A stretch of 8,157 nucleotides of DNA, taken from the NCBI GenBank assembly GCA_035946955.1, contig DASYYE010000351.1, positions 1 to 8,157 on the forward strand, in the 5' to 3' direction. Of this stretch, positions 1 through 6,731 are shown piece by piece. Within the stretch, counting starts at the first letter, position 1, and each line of letters starts with the position of its first letter. The position numbers were made by a program, and so were the translations under genes. This stretch comes from DASYYE01 sp035946955. GTDB taxonomy: Bacteria; Actinomycetota; Actinomycetes; Streptosporangiales; Streptosporangiaceae. The notes beneath the pieces were generated by a model, which saw only the letters and a list, made by a program, of their open reading frames with translations, was not told where the DNA came from and made no database searches.

Positions 1-605
1 AACGTTATGCCGAGGCGGGCCGCGGTCGCGGCCGTCATGTCGGTGGCGATGAAACCAGGCGCCACCGCGTTGGCGGTAATGCCGAACGGGCCGAGCTCGA
101 TGGCAAGCGTCTTGGTCAGGCCCTGCAGCCCGGCCTTGGCCGCGGAGTAGTTGGCCTGGCCGCGGTTGCCGAGCGCGGAACTCGAGGACAGGTTGACGAT
201 CCGGCCGTAGCGCTGCTCCACCATGTGTTTCTGGGCGGCGCGGCTCATCAGGAACGAGCCCCGCAGGTGCACGTTCATGACCATGTCCCAGTCGTCGTCG
301 GACATCTTGAACAGCAGGTTGTCGCGGAGCACGCCGGCGTTGTTGACCAGCACCGCGGGTGGCCCGAGTTCGGCGGCGACCTGCGCGACCGCGGCCTCGA
401 CCTGGTCGGACTTGCTGACGTCCGCGCCTACCGCGACCGCCTGCCCACCAGCGGCGGTGATCGCTTTGACGGTGGTCTCGCAGGCGGCCGCATCGAGGTC
501 CACGACAGCCACCGCCATGCCGTCGCTGGCCAGGCGCTGGGCGGTGGCGGCACCGATGCCCCGGGCGGCGCCGGTGACTATGGCTATGCGTGCGTTTTCT
601 GGCAT
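1..605 (-). CDS. FabG-like short-chain dehydrogenase/reductase (3' end outside window)
   Basis: A classical SDR that should reduce or oxidise a 3-oxo/3-hydroxy acyl substrate with NAD(P)(H). Translation from the ATG at 605-603 gives about 201 residues before the window edge; the family is usually about 245-260, so the C-terminal fifth is missing. Seen in sequence: the Rossmann glycine motif TGAARGIG at residues 11-18, VVDLD near 34-38 after the second strand, NNAG at 88-91, active-site N111, S140, Y153 and K157 (YSAAK), and PGFIATDMT near the end, typical of FabG-type enzymes. Asp36 at the end of strand 2 hints at NAD(H) preference (inference). A GGAGAG ribosome site at 615-610 directly follows the TGA of the upstream acyl-CoA dehydrogenase gene, only 10 bases away, so the two are almost certainly one operon. 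A beta-oxidation 3-hydroxyacyl-CoA dehydrogenase role is more likely from context than housekeeping fatty-acid synthesis. Confidence 0.93.
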   Translation of the reverse strand, partial: MPENARIAIVTGAARGIGAATAQRLASDGMAVAVVDLDAAACETTVKAITAAGGQAVAVGADVSKSDQVEAAVAQVAAELGPPAVLVNNAGVLRDNLLFKMSDDDWDMVMNVHLRGSFLMSRAAQKHMVEQRYGRIVNLSSSSALGNRGQANYSAAKAGLQGLTKTLAIELGPFGITANAVAPGFIATDMTAATAARLGIT

Positions 606-615
606 CTGTCTCTCC

Positions 616-1854
616 TCAGGCTGAGGTGGCGGCTTGGCGGTACGGGCGGAGTTCGCGGTGGGCTAGGGAGCGCTTGTGGACCTCGTCGGGGCCGTCGGCG
701 AAACGGAGGGTGCGGGCATGGGCCCAGAGGTAGGCGAGTGGGGTGTCCTGGCTGACACCTGCTGCGCCGTGCGCCTGGATCGCTTTGTCCAGGATCCACT
801 CGGTGGTGGCGGGGGTCAGCACCTTGATGGCCTGGATCTCGGTGTGTGCGCCCTTGTTGCCCACGGTGTCCATGAGCCAGGCGGTCTTGAGGATCAGCAG
901 GCGGGCCGCTTCTATCCGGACGCGGGACTCTGCTATCCAGTCCTGGACCACGCCCTGGTCCGCTAGGGGACGGCCGAAGGCGGAGCGGCTGGTTACCCGC
1001 TCACACATCAGGCTCAGGGCGCGCTCAGCCATGCCTATGAGGCGCATGCAGTGGTGGATGCGGCCTGGCCCCAGGCGGGCCTGGGCGATCGCGAAGCCGC
1101 CGCCCTCGACGCCGATGAGGTTGGCGACGGGGACGCGGACGTCGGCGAACTCGACCTCGGCATGGCCGCCGTGGGGGGCGTCGGTGTAGCCGAACACCGT
1201 CATGCCGCGGTGGATGGTGACGCCCGGAGTGTCGCGCGGGACCAGGACCATGGACTGCTGGCGGTGACGTTCGGCCTGTGGGTCGGTCTTGCCCATCACG
1301 ATGAGAACCTGGCAGGCGGGGTCCATAGCGCCCGAGGACCACCACTTGGTGCCGTTGACGACGTACTGGCCGCCGCTGAGCTCGATCCTGGTGGCGATGT
1401 TGCTGGCGTCTGAGGAGGCCACGGCGGGCTCGGTCATGCAGAACGCGGAGCGGACCTCTCCGGCCAGCAGTGGCTTGAGCCAGCGTTCCTGCTGCTCGGG
1501 AGAGCCGAACTCGGCCAGGAGTTCCATGTTGCCGGTGTCAGGGGCGGCGCAGTTCAGGGCCTCCGGCGCGATCGTCGGGCTGTGCCCGGTGATCTCGGCC
1601 AGTGGCGCGTACTGGAGGTTGGTCAGCCCGGCCCCGGCTGGGTGGTTGGCCAGGAAGAGGTTCCACAGGCCCTGACGGCGGGCCTCGTCCTTGAGTGTGG
1701 CGAGCACCGGCGGCCGCCGCCACGGGTCGCCCGCGCGCGCTGCCTCGGCTACCTGCTCGGCGAACACGTGCTCAGCTGGGTAGACGTGGTCGTCCATGAA
1801 GCTGCTGAGCTGTGCGCGGAGTTTCTCCGTATGGGTGTCGTATGCGAAGTCCAT
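616..1854 (-). CDS. Acyl-CoA dehydrogenase, ACAD10/11-like
   Basis: A 412-residue FAD flavoenzyme, full length for the family, expected to introduce an alpha,beta double bond into an acyl-CoA and pass electrons to ETF. Seen: an all-helical N-terminal domain (about 1-130), the flavin/substrate motif FCMTEP at 138-143, a middle beta domain with WWSSGAMDP at 171-179, SRSAFGRPL at 289-297 in the C-terminal helical domain, QAHGAAGVSQD at 360-370 (FAD adenine side), and FADGPDEVH at 385-393. In the last motif Asp387 stands where MCAD-type enzymes have the catalytic Glu; this is typical of the ACAD10/11-like branch. The ATG at 1854 is preceded by GGAGG (1863-1859), which supports the start. The downstream SDR follows within 10 bases, and together they could carry two steps of acyl-CoA degradation. 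The exact substrate is unknown; branched, hydroxylated or very long acyl groups are all possible. Confidence 0.93.
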   Translation of the reverse strand: MDFAYDTHTEKLRAQLSSFMDDHVYPAEHVFAEQVAEAARAGDPWRRPPVLATLKDEARRQGLWNLFLANHPAGAGLTNLQYAPLAEITGHSPTIAPEALNCAAPDTGNMELLAEFGSPEQQERWLKPLLAGEVRSAFCMTEPAVASSDASNIATRIELSGGQYVVNGTKWWSSGAMDPACQVLIVMGKTDPQAERHRQQSMVLVPRDTPGVTIHRGMTVFGYTDAPHGGHAEVEFADVRVPVANLIGVEGGGFAIAQARLGPGRIHHCMRLIGMAERALSLMCERVTSRSAFGRPLADQGVVQDWIAESRVRIEAARLLILKTAWLMDTVGNKGAHTEIQAIKVLTPATTEWILDKAIQAHGAAGVSQDTPLAYLWAHARTLRFADGPDEVHKRSLAHRELRPYRQAATSA

Positions 1855-1909
1855 GGCGCCTCCAGGCTCCCGACTCTATCGGGCGGCGGCAGCAGGTCCC
1901 AGCCAACGT

Positions 1910-1921
1910 TACTGGCCAGTA
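1910..1921. promoter_or_regulatory. 12-bp perfect palindrome upstream of the acyl-CoA dehydrogenase gene
   Basis: TACTGGCCAGTA is a perfect dyad centred about 61 bases upstream of the ATG at 1854, in the right place to overlap or flank the promoter of the dehydrogenase-SDR operon. Its form (short perfect palindrome with TACT/AGTA ends) is like operators of TetR-family regulators that often control acyl-CoA catabolism genes. That is inference; no regulator gene lies in the window. Confidence 0.45.
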
Positions 1922-1953
1922 GCAACCAGGTGCGGCGGCGTTCCGCTAGCTGC

Positions 1954-1983
1954 GCGGCGCCGCTCGCAGGCACGTGGCGCCAC
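1954..1983. repeat. Two GGCGCC-centred 10-bp palindromes, 20 bases apart
   Basis: GCGGCGCCGC (1954-1963) and GTGGCGCCAC (1974-1983) are both perfect palindromes whose centres are exactly 20 bases apart, and they directly abut the CTTGCTGTTATCAG repeats. Such GC palindromes arise by chance fairly often in high-GC DNA, so only the spacing and location make them notable. Confidence 0.3.
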
Positions 1984-2016
1984 TTGCTGTTATCAGAGGG
2001 GGCTTGCTGTTATCAG
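1983..2016. repeat. Direct repeat of CTTGCTGTTATCAG, period 20 bases
   Basis: Identical 14-base copies lie at 1983-1996 and 2003-2016, separated by a purine stretch (AGGGGG). The core CTGTTATCAG is itself an imperfect dyad (CTG..TA..CAG type). A two-turn period puts both copies on the same face of the helix, as expected for cooperative binding of a regulator. They lie in the non-coding gap between the exporter operon and the acyl-CoA dehydrogenase gene, about 130-160 bases upstream of the latter. The rest of the gap (1855-2110) holds no gene that I can support and no clear terminator behind the exporter operon. Confidence 0.5.
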
Positions 2017-2110
2017 GATGGTCATGGGGGGTTCTGGGTGACCTGAGTGTCGTCGTGGGGATAGGAGTGCTCTGGCTTGGTGGTCCGGGCGCGGGGCTGC
2101 TGGGTTTGGG

Positions 2111-2953
2111 CTATTTGAGGAGCAAGCGGCGGACGCGCCGGCCAGCGACGAAGAGGCCGGCGACCCCCATCGCACCCAGGTAGGCGACATGCCACAGCAA
2201 CCCGGGGCCGACCACGCCGAGCGCCAGCCCTCGCATCAGCGTCACCGCCTGGTACAGCGGGGTCCACTCGACCACGAACTGCAGCCAGCGTGGGTAGACG
2301 GACAGCGGGTAGAAGGTGGCGGAGAACAGGAACAGCGGCATGGTCAGCAGGGTGATGTACTCGAAGTCCTGCCAGCTCCGCATGAACGTGGTGGCGGCCA
2401 TGCCAACGGCCGCGAACGCGAACCCGGTCAGCACCACCACGGCCAGCTCCAGGGCGGCCCATGGGGTCCGCAACAGGCCAACCGCGGCCATGACCAGCAT
2501 GAACGCCACCGCGTACATGGCGGCCCTGATGACCGCCCAGGCGATCTGGCCCAGCGTCACGTCGGTGGGGCCCATCGGGGTGGCCAGCGCCGCGTCATAG
2601 GCCTTGGCGAACTTGAGCAGGAAGTACACGTTGAACGTGGAGTCGGTGATGGCCCCCTGCATGGTCGCGTTGGCGAGCAGCGCCGGGGCGACGAACGCCA
2701 CGAACGTGACCTTCTCGCCGCCAGGGCCGGTGACCGGGCCCACGAGGTGGCCGAGGCCGACGCCGAGGGAGAACAGGTAGAACAGGGGCTCGGCCACACC
2801 GGAGGCCAGCATCAGCCACATGTGCCGGTAGGCGCGCGCGTGGCGTTCGATGATGTGGATGCTGCCGCTGCCCGCGACCGACCGCCACGGCCTCGTCACT
2901 GCCACGGGTGGTATGACCCGCAGCGGGGTTTCGCCCATCCGGATGCTAGACAT
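2111..2953 (-). CDS. ABC-2 type exporter permease 2 (DrrB/NodJ-like)
   Basis: The 280-residue second membrane subunit of the exporter, presumably pairing with permease 1. I take the ATG at 2953-2951, which overlaps the end of permease 1 by 8 bases and so allows translational coupling; the longer open frame to 3112 runs inside permease 1 and has no membrane-protein character. After a basic N-terminus (about 1-45) there are roughly six hydrophobic segments, including LASGVAEPLFYLFSLGVGLG early, an AVGLL/VVVLTGFAFAAVGMAA pair in the middle, and the family hallmark PLFLFSATFYPLSVYPRWLQ followed by PLYQAVTLMRGLALG. It ends in an arginine-rich cytoplasmic tail (RRVRRLLLK). A second in-frame ATG five codons on is a possible alternative start. 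Family membership is clear; the substrate (lipid, glycolipid, antibiotic) is not. Confidence 0.9.
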   Translation of the reverse strand: MSSIRMGETPLRVIPPVAVTRPWRSVAGSGSIHIIERHARAYRHMWLMLASGVAEPLFYLFSLGVGLGHLVGPVTGPGGEKVTFVAFVAPALLANATMQGAITDSTFNVYFLLKFAKAYDAALATPMGPTDVTLGQIAWAVIRAAMYAVAFMLVMAAVGLLRTPWAALELAVVVLTGFAFAAVGMAATTFMRSWQDFEYITLLTMPLFLFSATFYPLSVYPRWLQFVVEWTPLYQAVTLMRGLALGVVGPGLLWHVAYLGAMGVAGLFVAGRRVRRLLLK

Positions 2954-3806
2954 GCAGCCGCCTGCGGTAGGTGCGCTGCCCGATCGCGACACCGACGACC
3001 GCCCATACCACGAGGTAGCCGACGTGCACCAGGGCGGCCGCCCAGGTGGCCGTGCCGAGCGCGAGGCCGCGGCACAGCTCGACCCCGTGCCACAGCGGGC
3101 TGATGTAGGCAACCGGCTGGATCCATGACGGGAGCTGGCTGATGGGGAAGAACGTGCCCGAGAACAGGAAGAGCGGGACCACCCCGAAGCGGAAGATGAC
3201 CGGCAACGAGGTGTCCCGGACCCGGGTCACGGTCCAGGCCTCGAGCGGCGTGGCGAACGCCATGCCGGTCAGCACGGCCACGGGCACCGCCGCGGCCGCC
3301 AGCAGGGACGAGACCGCCCCCAGCGCAGCGGCCACCGCGAGGAACAGGGTGCAGTTCATGGCCACGCGGATGACGACGAACAGCAGGTGGCCGTGGAACA
3401 CGTCGGCCGGCCGCAGCGGCGTGGCGACCGCCGCCCGGTACGTCTTGTTCCACTTCACCGAGCCGAGCACCGGGTAGGTCGACTCGGCCACGCCCGACTG
3501 CATGCCCGTGGCGGCCAGCAGCCCCGGGGTGAGGAAGGTCAGGTAGCTCACGCCGCCGAGCGCGGCGGTGCCGTGGTGGTTGATCTGTGAGCCGAGGCCC
3601 AAGCCCATGGCGCCCAGGTACAGCACCGGGTTGAGCAGGCTGGAGTAGATAGAGCCACGCCACGTGCGGCGGTACTGCGTCAGCCAGTACTGGAGCTCAC
3701 GCAGGGCGAAGGCGCGGGACGGGACGCGCTGGGCCGGCGACGGCACGACGCGGGCATGCCGAGGGGGCGGCCGGCGCATCTTCGCAGTCCGTGCCAGCCC
3801 AGCCAT
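2946..3806 (-). CDS. ABC-2 type exporter permease 1 (DrrB/NodJ-like)
   Basis: A 286-residue integral membrane subunit of an ABC exporter. The first 45 residues are basic and proline-rich, with an RVVPSPAQRVPSR stretch common before the first helix in this family, then LRELQYWLTQYRRTWRG and about six membrane spans. The signature region FLFSGTFFPISQLPSWIQ, followed by SPLWHGVELCRGLALG, is typical of the DrrB/NodJ branch of ABC-2 permeases. The ATG at 3806 follows GGAGG (3815-3811) by 4 bases. This start lies inside the ATPase frame, giving a 127-base overlap. The gene ends at a TAG that overlaps the start of permease 2 by 8 bases. Together with the ATPase it forms a three-gene export operon acting in the cytoplasmic membrane. 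A later GTG start near residue 21 is possible but lacks a good ribosome site. Confidence 0.91.
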   Translation of the reverse strand: MAGLARTAKMRRPPPRHARVVPSPAQRVPSRAFALRELQYWLTQYRRTWRGSIYSSLLNPVLYLGAMGLGLGSQINHHGTAALGGVSYLTFLTPGLLAATGMQSGVAESTYPVLGSVKWNKTYRAAVATPLRPADVFHGHLLFVVIRVAMNCTLFLAVAAALGAVSSLLAAAAVPVAVLTGMAFATPLEAWTVTRVRDTSLPVIFRFGVVPLFLFSGTFFPISQLPSWIQPVAYISPLWHGVELCRGLALGTATWAAALVHVGYLVVWAVVGVAIGQRTYRRRLHV

Positions 3807-4741
3807 AAGTCCTCCAGCCGCCGGCCAGTCAGGCGCAGGAACACATCCTCCAGTGTGCTGCGCCGAACCAGGGACGTCAGGGGTTCGAGGCCGAGGGACT
3901 TCGCCGCGAGCAATGCGGTGTCCCCATCGTTGACATAGAGCAGGATCCGGTCGGCCAGCACCTCGCGGCGCTCCGCGGCCACGTAGGACAGTTTCTCGAC
4001 CGCCAGGTCGTGCTCGGCCGGGTCGAAGCGCAGTTCAAGAACCTCGGGCGTGGTGTAGCGCGTGATCAGCTCCCGGGGCGAGCCGCTGGCCGCGATCTTC
4101 CCGCGGTCCATCACCACGAGACGGTCGCAGAGCTGCTCGGCCTCGTCCATGTAGTGCGTGGTGAGCACCAGCGTGACGCCCTGCTGCTTGAGCCGGAACA
4201 GCCGGTCCCACACCGCGTGCCTGGCCTGCGGGTCCAGCCCCGTGGTCGGCTCGTCGAGCAGCAGCACCTCCGGTGAGTTGATCAGGGACCTGGCGATCGT
4301 GAGACGGCGCTTCATGCCGCCGGACAGCGGCTCCACCTGGCTGTCCGCACGGTCGCTGAGCTGCACGAACTCGAGCAACTGGGCGGTGCGCTCGCGGATC
4401 ACGGCGCGTGAGAGGCCGAAGTATCGGCCATACACGAGCAGGTTTTCGCGTACGGTGAGTTCGACGTCGAGCGTGTCGTCCTGGGGCACCACGCCCAGCC
4501 GGGCACGGATCGCGGCGCCGTCAGCGACCGGGTGCAGGCCGAAGATGGTCAGCTCCCCCCCGCTGGGCGGAGACACACACCCAATCATCCGCATTGTGGA
4601 GGATTTGCCCGCCCCATTCGGCCCAAGGAAGCCGAACGCCTCCCCCTTGCAAAGATCAAAGTCGATGCCATCAACGGCTTTGAACCGCCCGAACCGCTTC
4701 ACCAAACCGCGCGCCCGGATCAGCGGCAAACTGGAGGACAC
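3680..4741 (-). CDS. ABC exporter ATP-binding protein (DrrA/NodI-like)
   Basis: The cytoplasmic ATPase that would power the two permeases encoded next. Seen: Walker A GPNGAGKSS at 40-48, Q-loop Gln87 (VVPQDD), signature LSGGM at 139-143, Walker B LLLDEP at 160-165, D-loop around GLD 168-170, and switch His196 (LTTHYMDE). The C-terminal domain ends with LEDVFLRLTGRRLED (297-311), where relatives usually stop. Wording around VVPQDDTLDVELTVRENLLVYGRYFG and LSGGMKRRLTIARSLIN resembles NodI more than generic DrrA. The frame continues for 42 more residues (312-353), rich in Arg, Ser and Pro, across the start of permease 1. The start is a GTG at 4741-4739; an in-frame TAA lies seven codons upstream and there is no Shine-Dalgarno, so a leaderless message is likely. 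The substrate is not readable from sequence. Confidence 0.93.
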   Translation of the reverse strand: MSSSLPLIRARGLVKRFGRFKAVDGIDFDLCKGEAFGFLGPNGAGKSSTMRMIGCVSPPSGGELTIFGLHPVADGAAIRARLGVVPQDDTLDVELTVRENLLVYGRYFGLSRAVIRERTAQLLEFVQLSDRADSQVEPLSGGMKRRLTIARSLINSPEVLLLDEPTTGLDPQARHAVWDRLFRLKQQGVTLVLTTHYMDEAEQLCDRLVVMDRGKIAASGSPRELITRYTTPEVLELRFDPAEHDLAVEKLSYVAAERREVLADRILLYVNDGDTALLAAKSLGLEPLTSLVRRSTLEDVFLRLTGRRLEDLWLGWHGLRRCAGRPLGMPASCRRRPSASRPAPSPCVSSSTG

Positions 4742-4748
4742 GCAGGTG

Positions 4749-4772
4749 AGGCTACCGGTTTAGGGGCTAAAC
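4749..4772 (-). promoter_or_regulatory. Candidate leaderless promoter and operator of the exporter operon
   Basis: On the minus strand TAGCCT (4754-4749) fits an actinobacterial -10 box (TANNNT) and ends 7 bases before the GTG start, which would place transcription start at or beside the start codon. Just upstream is the inverted repeat GTTTAG-GGG-CTAAAC (4758-4772), placed between -10 and -35 where a repressor would block polymerase. No convincing -35 is seen. The repeat is observed; the regulatory role is inferred. Confidence 0.45.
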
Positions 4773-4781
4773 TCCCACCGG

Positions 4782-4810
4782 GATATATCGCCATATCTCC
4801 GGATGATCCG
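4782..4810. promoter_or_regulatory. Two further inverted repeats in the divergent spacer
   Basis: GATAT-N6-ATATC (4782-4797) and CGGAT-G-ATCCG (4800-4810) lie side by side in the 183-base spacer between the exporter operon and the GtrA gene. GATATATC is also a short palindrome within the first. The A+T-rich centre is unusual for this genome and suits a regulator site or open-complex region. No regulator is encoded nearby. Confidence 0.35.
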
Positions 4811-4883
4811 CCCCGACACCTCGTCCCGGACCGCATCACCACGGTATAGCGGGTAGTGTCGCAGGCGTCACCGTCCTGAGGGT

Positions 4884-4895
4884 GCGGGAACCCGC
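4884..4895. repeat. Small inverted repeat GCGGG-AA-CCCGC in the GtrA leader
   Basis: A 5-base perfect stem with a 2-base centre lies about 30 bases upstream of the GtrA start codon. As RNA it would form only a very tight hairpin; as DNA it could be a small operator. It may be chance in GC-rich sequence. Confidence 0.2.
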
Positions 4896-4924
4896 CGAAG
4901 GACGGACGGGGAAACCTTGAGAGG

Positions 4925-5581
4925 ATGAGTGCCGTGGAATTTATGCGTGGGTTGTACCAGCGGTTCCAGCAGCTCATCCATGAATTCGCCAAGTTCGGCG
5001 CCGTAGGCGTTGTCGGTCTGCTCATCACCAATGTCGTGTTCGGCGTCCTCCACTTCAACCTGGGTGTAGGGCCGACAACCTCCACCACGGGCGCCACGAT
5101 CGTGGCCGCGGCAGTGACGTTCGTGGGCAACCGGTACTGGTCGTTCCGGCACCGTGAGCGGACCAGCCTGGGCCGCGAGACCGTGGTGTTCATCGTGCTC
5201 AACGGCATCGGCCTGTTGATCCAGGACGCGGCGACCTGGATCAACTACTACGCAATGGGCAACCACGACAAGTTCTCCGCGTTCGTCGCACTGGACTTCG
5301 GGATCGCGGTCGCGACAGTGTTCAGGTTCTGGTCCTACCGGACGTTCGTCTGGGCGGCACCGTCAGGTGGCGGGGAGGCCGGCGACCAGGCGGGGCTGGA
5401 GAGCCCCGCACCCGCCGCCCCGGGCGCGGCCCGCGTGGGCACCGGTTCACAGGCCAGGGTCGGCTACGCCAGCGGGAATGGTGTGGCGGCCAGGGCCAAC
5501 GGCGCCGCAGGCGCGAACGGTCACCTGGTCTCGGGCGGGGCGGCCCGGGCAGGGTCAGCGTCCGGCAAGCAGTCGAACTGA
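4925..5581 (+). CDS. GtrA family membrane protein
   Basis: A 218-residue protein with four predicted membrane spans (about 22-43, 52-70, 86-106, 117-137) and the GtrA hallmarks: FAKFGAVGVVGLLITN at the first span, FVGNRYWSFRH at 66-76, and FRFWSYRTFVW at 133-143. GtrA-like proteins are thought to move or position lipid-linked sugars (undecaprenyl- or decaprenyl-phosphate-sugar) for cell-envelope glycosylation; no partner glycosyltransferase is adjacent. Residues from about 146 to the end form an Ala/Gly-rich, low-complexity tail of about 70 residues that is not part of the family domain. The start is uncertain: GAGAGG sits directly against the ATG at 4925, too close for normal use, but is 9 bases from an in-frame GTG at 4934, so translation may begin there, three residues shorter. 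A TAGTGT at 4851-4859 could serve as a -10, but support is weak. The 3' end overlaps the convergent glycosyltransferase gene by 27 bases. Confidence 0.9.
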   Translation: MSAVEFMRGLYQRFQQLIHEFAKFGAVGVVGLLITNVVFGVLHFNLGVGPTTSTTGATIVAAAVTFVGNRYWSFRHRERTSLGRETVVFIVLNGIGLLIQDAATWINYYAMGNHDKFSAFVALDFGIAVATVFRFWSYRTFVWAAPSGGGEAGDQAGLESPAPAAPGAARVGTGSQARVGYASGNGVAARANGAAGANGHLVSGGAARAGSASGKQSN

Positions 5582-6535
5582 CTTCGTTCCCCCTCGGCGC
5601 ACCCGGTGGTGGTGCCGCTGCCGGGGTGGCTGTGGTCTCGGGTGGTGCACTGGATGCGCGGAGCAGCCTGTACCGGGATCCCTGGTCAGCCGCAGTGACT
5701 GCTGGGAGATGATGGCGGCCTGTCCCTGGGTGAGCGCGCCGGTGGCTACCAGGCGGCCGAGCACATGGACCTCACGGGCGCGAGCGTTCGCGTAGTGCAA
5801 CAGCGGGTCATCGGTTGAGGGTGCCTGCACGATGCCTGCGAGCAGCGCCGCCTGGGCCCACGAAAGGTGAGCCGGGGTCTCCTGGAAGTAGCCGCAACTC
5901 GCGGCCTGCAGCCCGTAGTAGCCATTACCGAAGTACGTCACGTCGGCGTACAGGCGCAGGATCGTCGACTTCGGATAGGTGAAGTCGAGCTTGATGCCCA
6001 GCGCCACCTCCTCCGTCTCGGCCATCACCCCGGTGCGGCCGGACGTGTACAGCATCTTGGCGAGCTGCTGGTAGAGCGTGGCCCCGCCCTGGTCTCCCCC
6101 GCCGTCGAACCGGCCCATGGCGACCCGCCCGACCGCGAACGGGTCGATGCCAGGCTCGGAGTAGAACCGGTGGTCCTCGGTGGCTATCAGAGCTGCAGCG
6201 AAGTCCTGGGGCACGGGTGGGCCCGGGTAGGCGGCGTGGTGGGCATGGTCCAGGGCCTGGGCCAGGGCTGGGGCATTACCGACCGAGGGCTCTATCAGGA
6301 ACAGCCCGACAGCGCACACGATGCCGAGGATGGCAAGGGCGATGAGGATCCCAGCGGCACGGCGGGTCCGGCGGAGGCGGCGACGGCGCGGCCGGTGGGG
6401 CGGTGGCAGCTGGAGCTGCGTGGGATCGTAGGGCCAGCCGTCCTGGTCGACTGGGTACGGACCGGAAATGAGGTATCCCCCGCCTCGCAACGGCACAGTC
6501 TGGGGGCCTGCCCCTATGTACCCGCGTGTTCTCAT
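5555..6535 (-). CDS. Monofunctional GT51 peptidoglycan glycosyltransferase, membrane-anchored
   Basis: A 326-residue enzyme expected to polymerise lipid II into glycan strands outside the membrane. Layout: a Gly/Pro-rich cytoplasmic N-terminus (1-47), an arginine cluster (about 48-59), one membrane anchor (about 61-81, AGILIALAILGIVCAVGLFL), then the GT51 domain. Motifs: ATEDHRFYSEPGID (118-131, catalytic Glu120 and Asp121), GGATLYQQLAKML (150-162), EEVALGIKL (175-183, second catalytic Glu likely 175 or 176), PKSTILRLYADVTYFGNGYYG (188-208), and ETPAHLSWAQAALLAGIVQAPS (219-240). No transpeptidase domain follows; the tail (about 288-326) is basic and His/Pro/Arg-rich. The motifs differ from consensus: Glu127 replaces the His of EDxxFxxHxG, and the RK before the second Glu is missing. 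I chose the ATG at 6535 because the longer frame to 6790 runs into the tRNA gene and reads as non-protein sequence. The ribosome site is weak (GGGTGGG, about 10 bases upstream). Confidence 0.85.
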   Translation of the reverse strand: MRTRGYIGAGPQTVPLRGGGYLISGPYPVDQDGWPYDPTQLQLPPPHRPRRRRLRRTRRAAGILIALAILGIVCAVGLFLIEPSVGNAPALAQALDHAHHAAYPGPPVPQDFAAALIATEDHRFYSEPGIDPFAVGRVAMGRFDGGGDQGGATLYQQLAKMLYTSGRTGVMAETEEVALGIKLDFTYPKSTILRLYADVTYFGNGYYGLQAASCGYFQETPAHLSWAQAALLAGIVQAPSTDDPLLHYANARAREVHVLGRLVATGALTQGQAAIISQQSLRLTRDPGTGCSAHPVHHPRPQPPRQRHHHRVRRGGTKSVRLLAGR

Positions 6536-6731
6536 GGCCGGCCCACCCGTCGCCCGGCACAGGTCACTCCATGCAGTGCCCTGCTGCGCTACTGCCAATC
6601 CTCCATCGATTCGGCGGGGCGTGAAAGAGTGCGATGGCTGTGTGTGATGGTCCTGTGACCCGGGCGATGCGGGTAGGAGTCCGTTGTGTCCCGGAGGCGC
6701 GGCTACCCTGCCGGGTGCGCTAAGGTCTAAG

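Noticed and set aside
1983..2016. CRISPR-like repeat
   Set aside because: Only two 14-base copies with a 6-base gap; far too short and too few for an array.
2189..3103. Long plus-strand open frame (304 codons) opposite the permeases
   Set aside because: It lies antisense to two clear ABC-2 permease genes, and its product is His/Gln/Arg/Gly-rich with no family features: a GC-driven shadow frame.
2954..3112. Longer start for permease 2
   Set aside because: The extra 53 residues are Ser/Arg/Pro-rich and sit inside permease 1's coding sequence; the ATG at 2953 gives the usual overlapping-gene layout and family length.
4720..5266. Minus-strand open frames across the GtrA gene
   Set aside because: Antisense to a clear GtrA protein with proper membrane segments; no motifs of their own.
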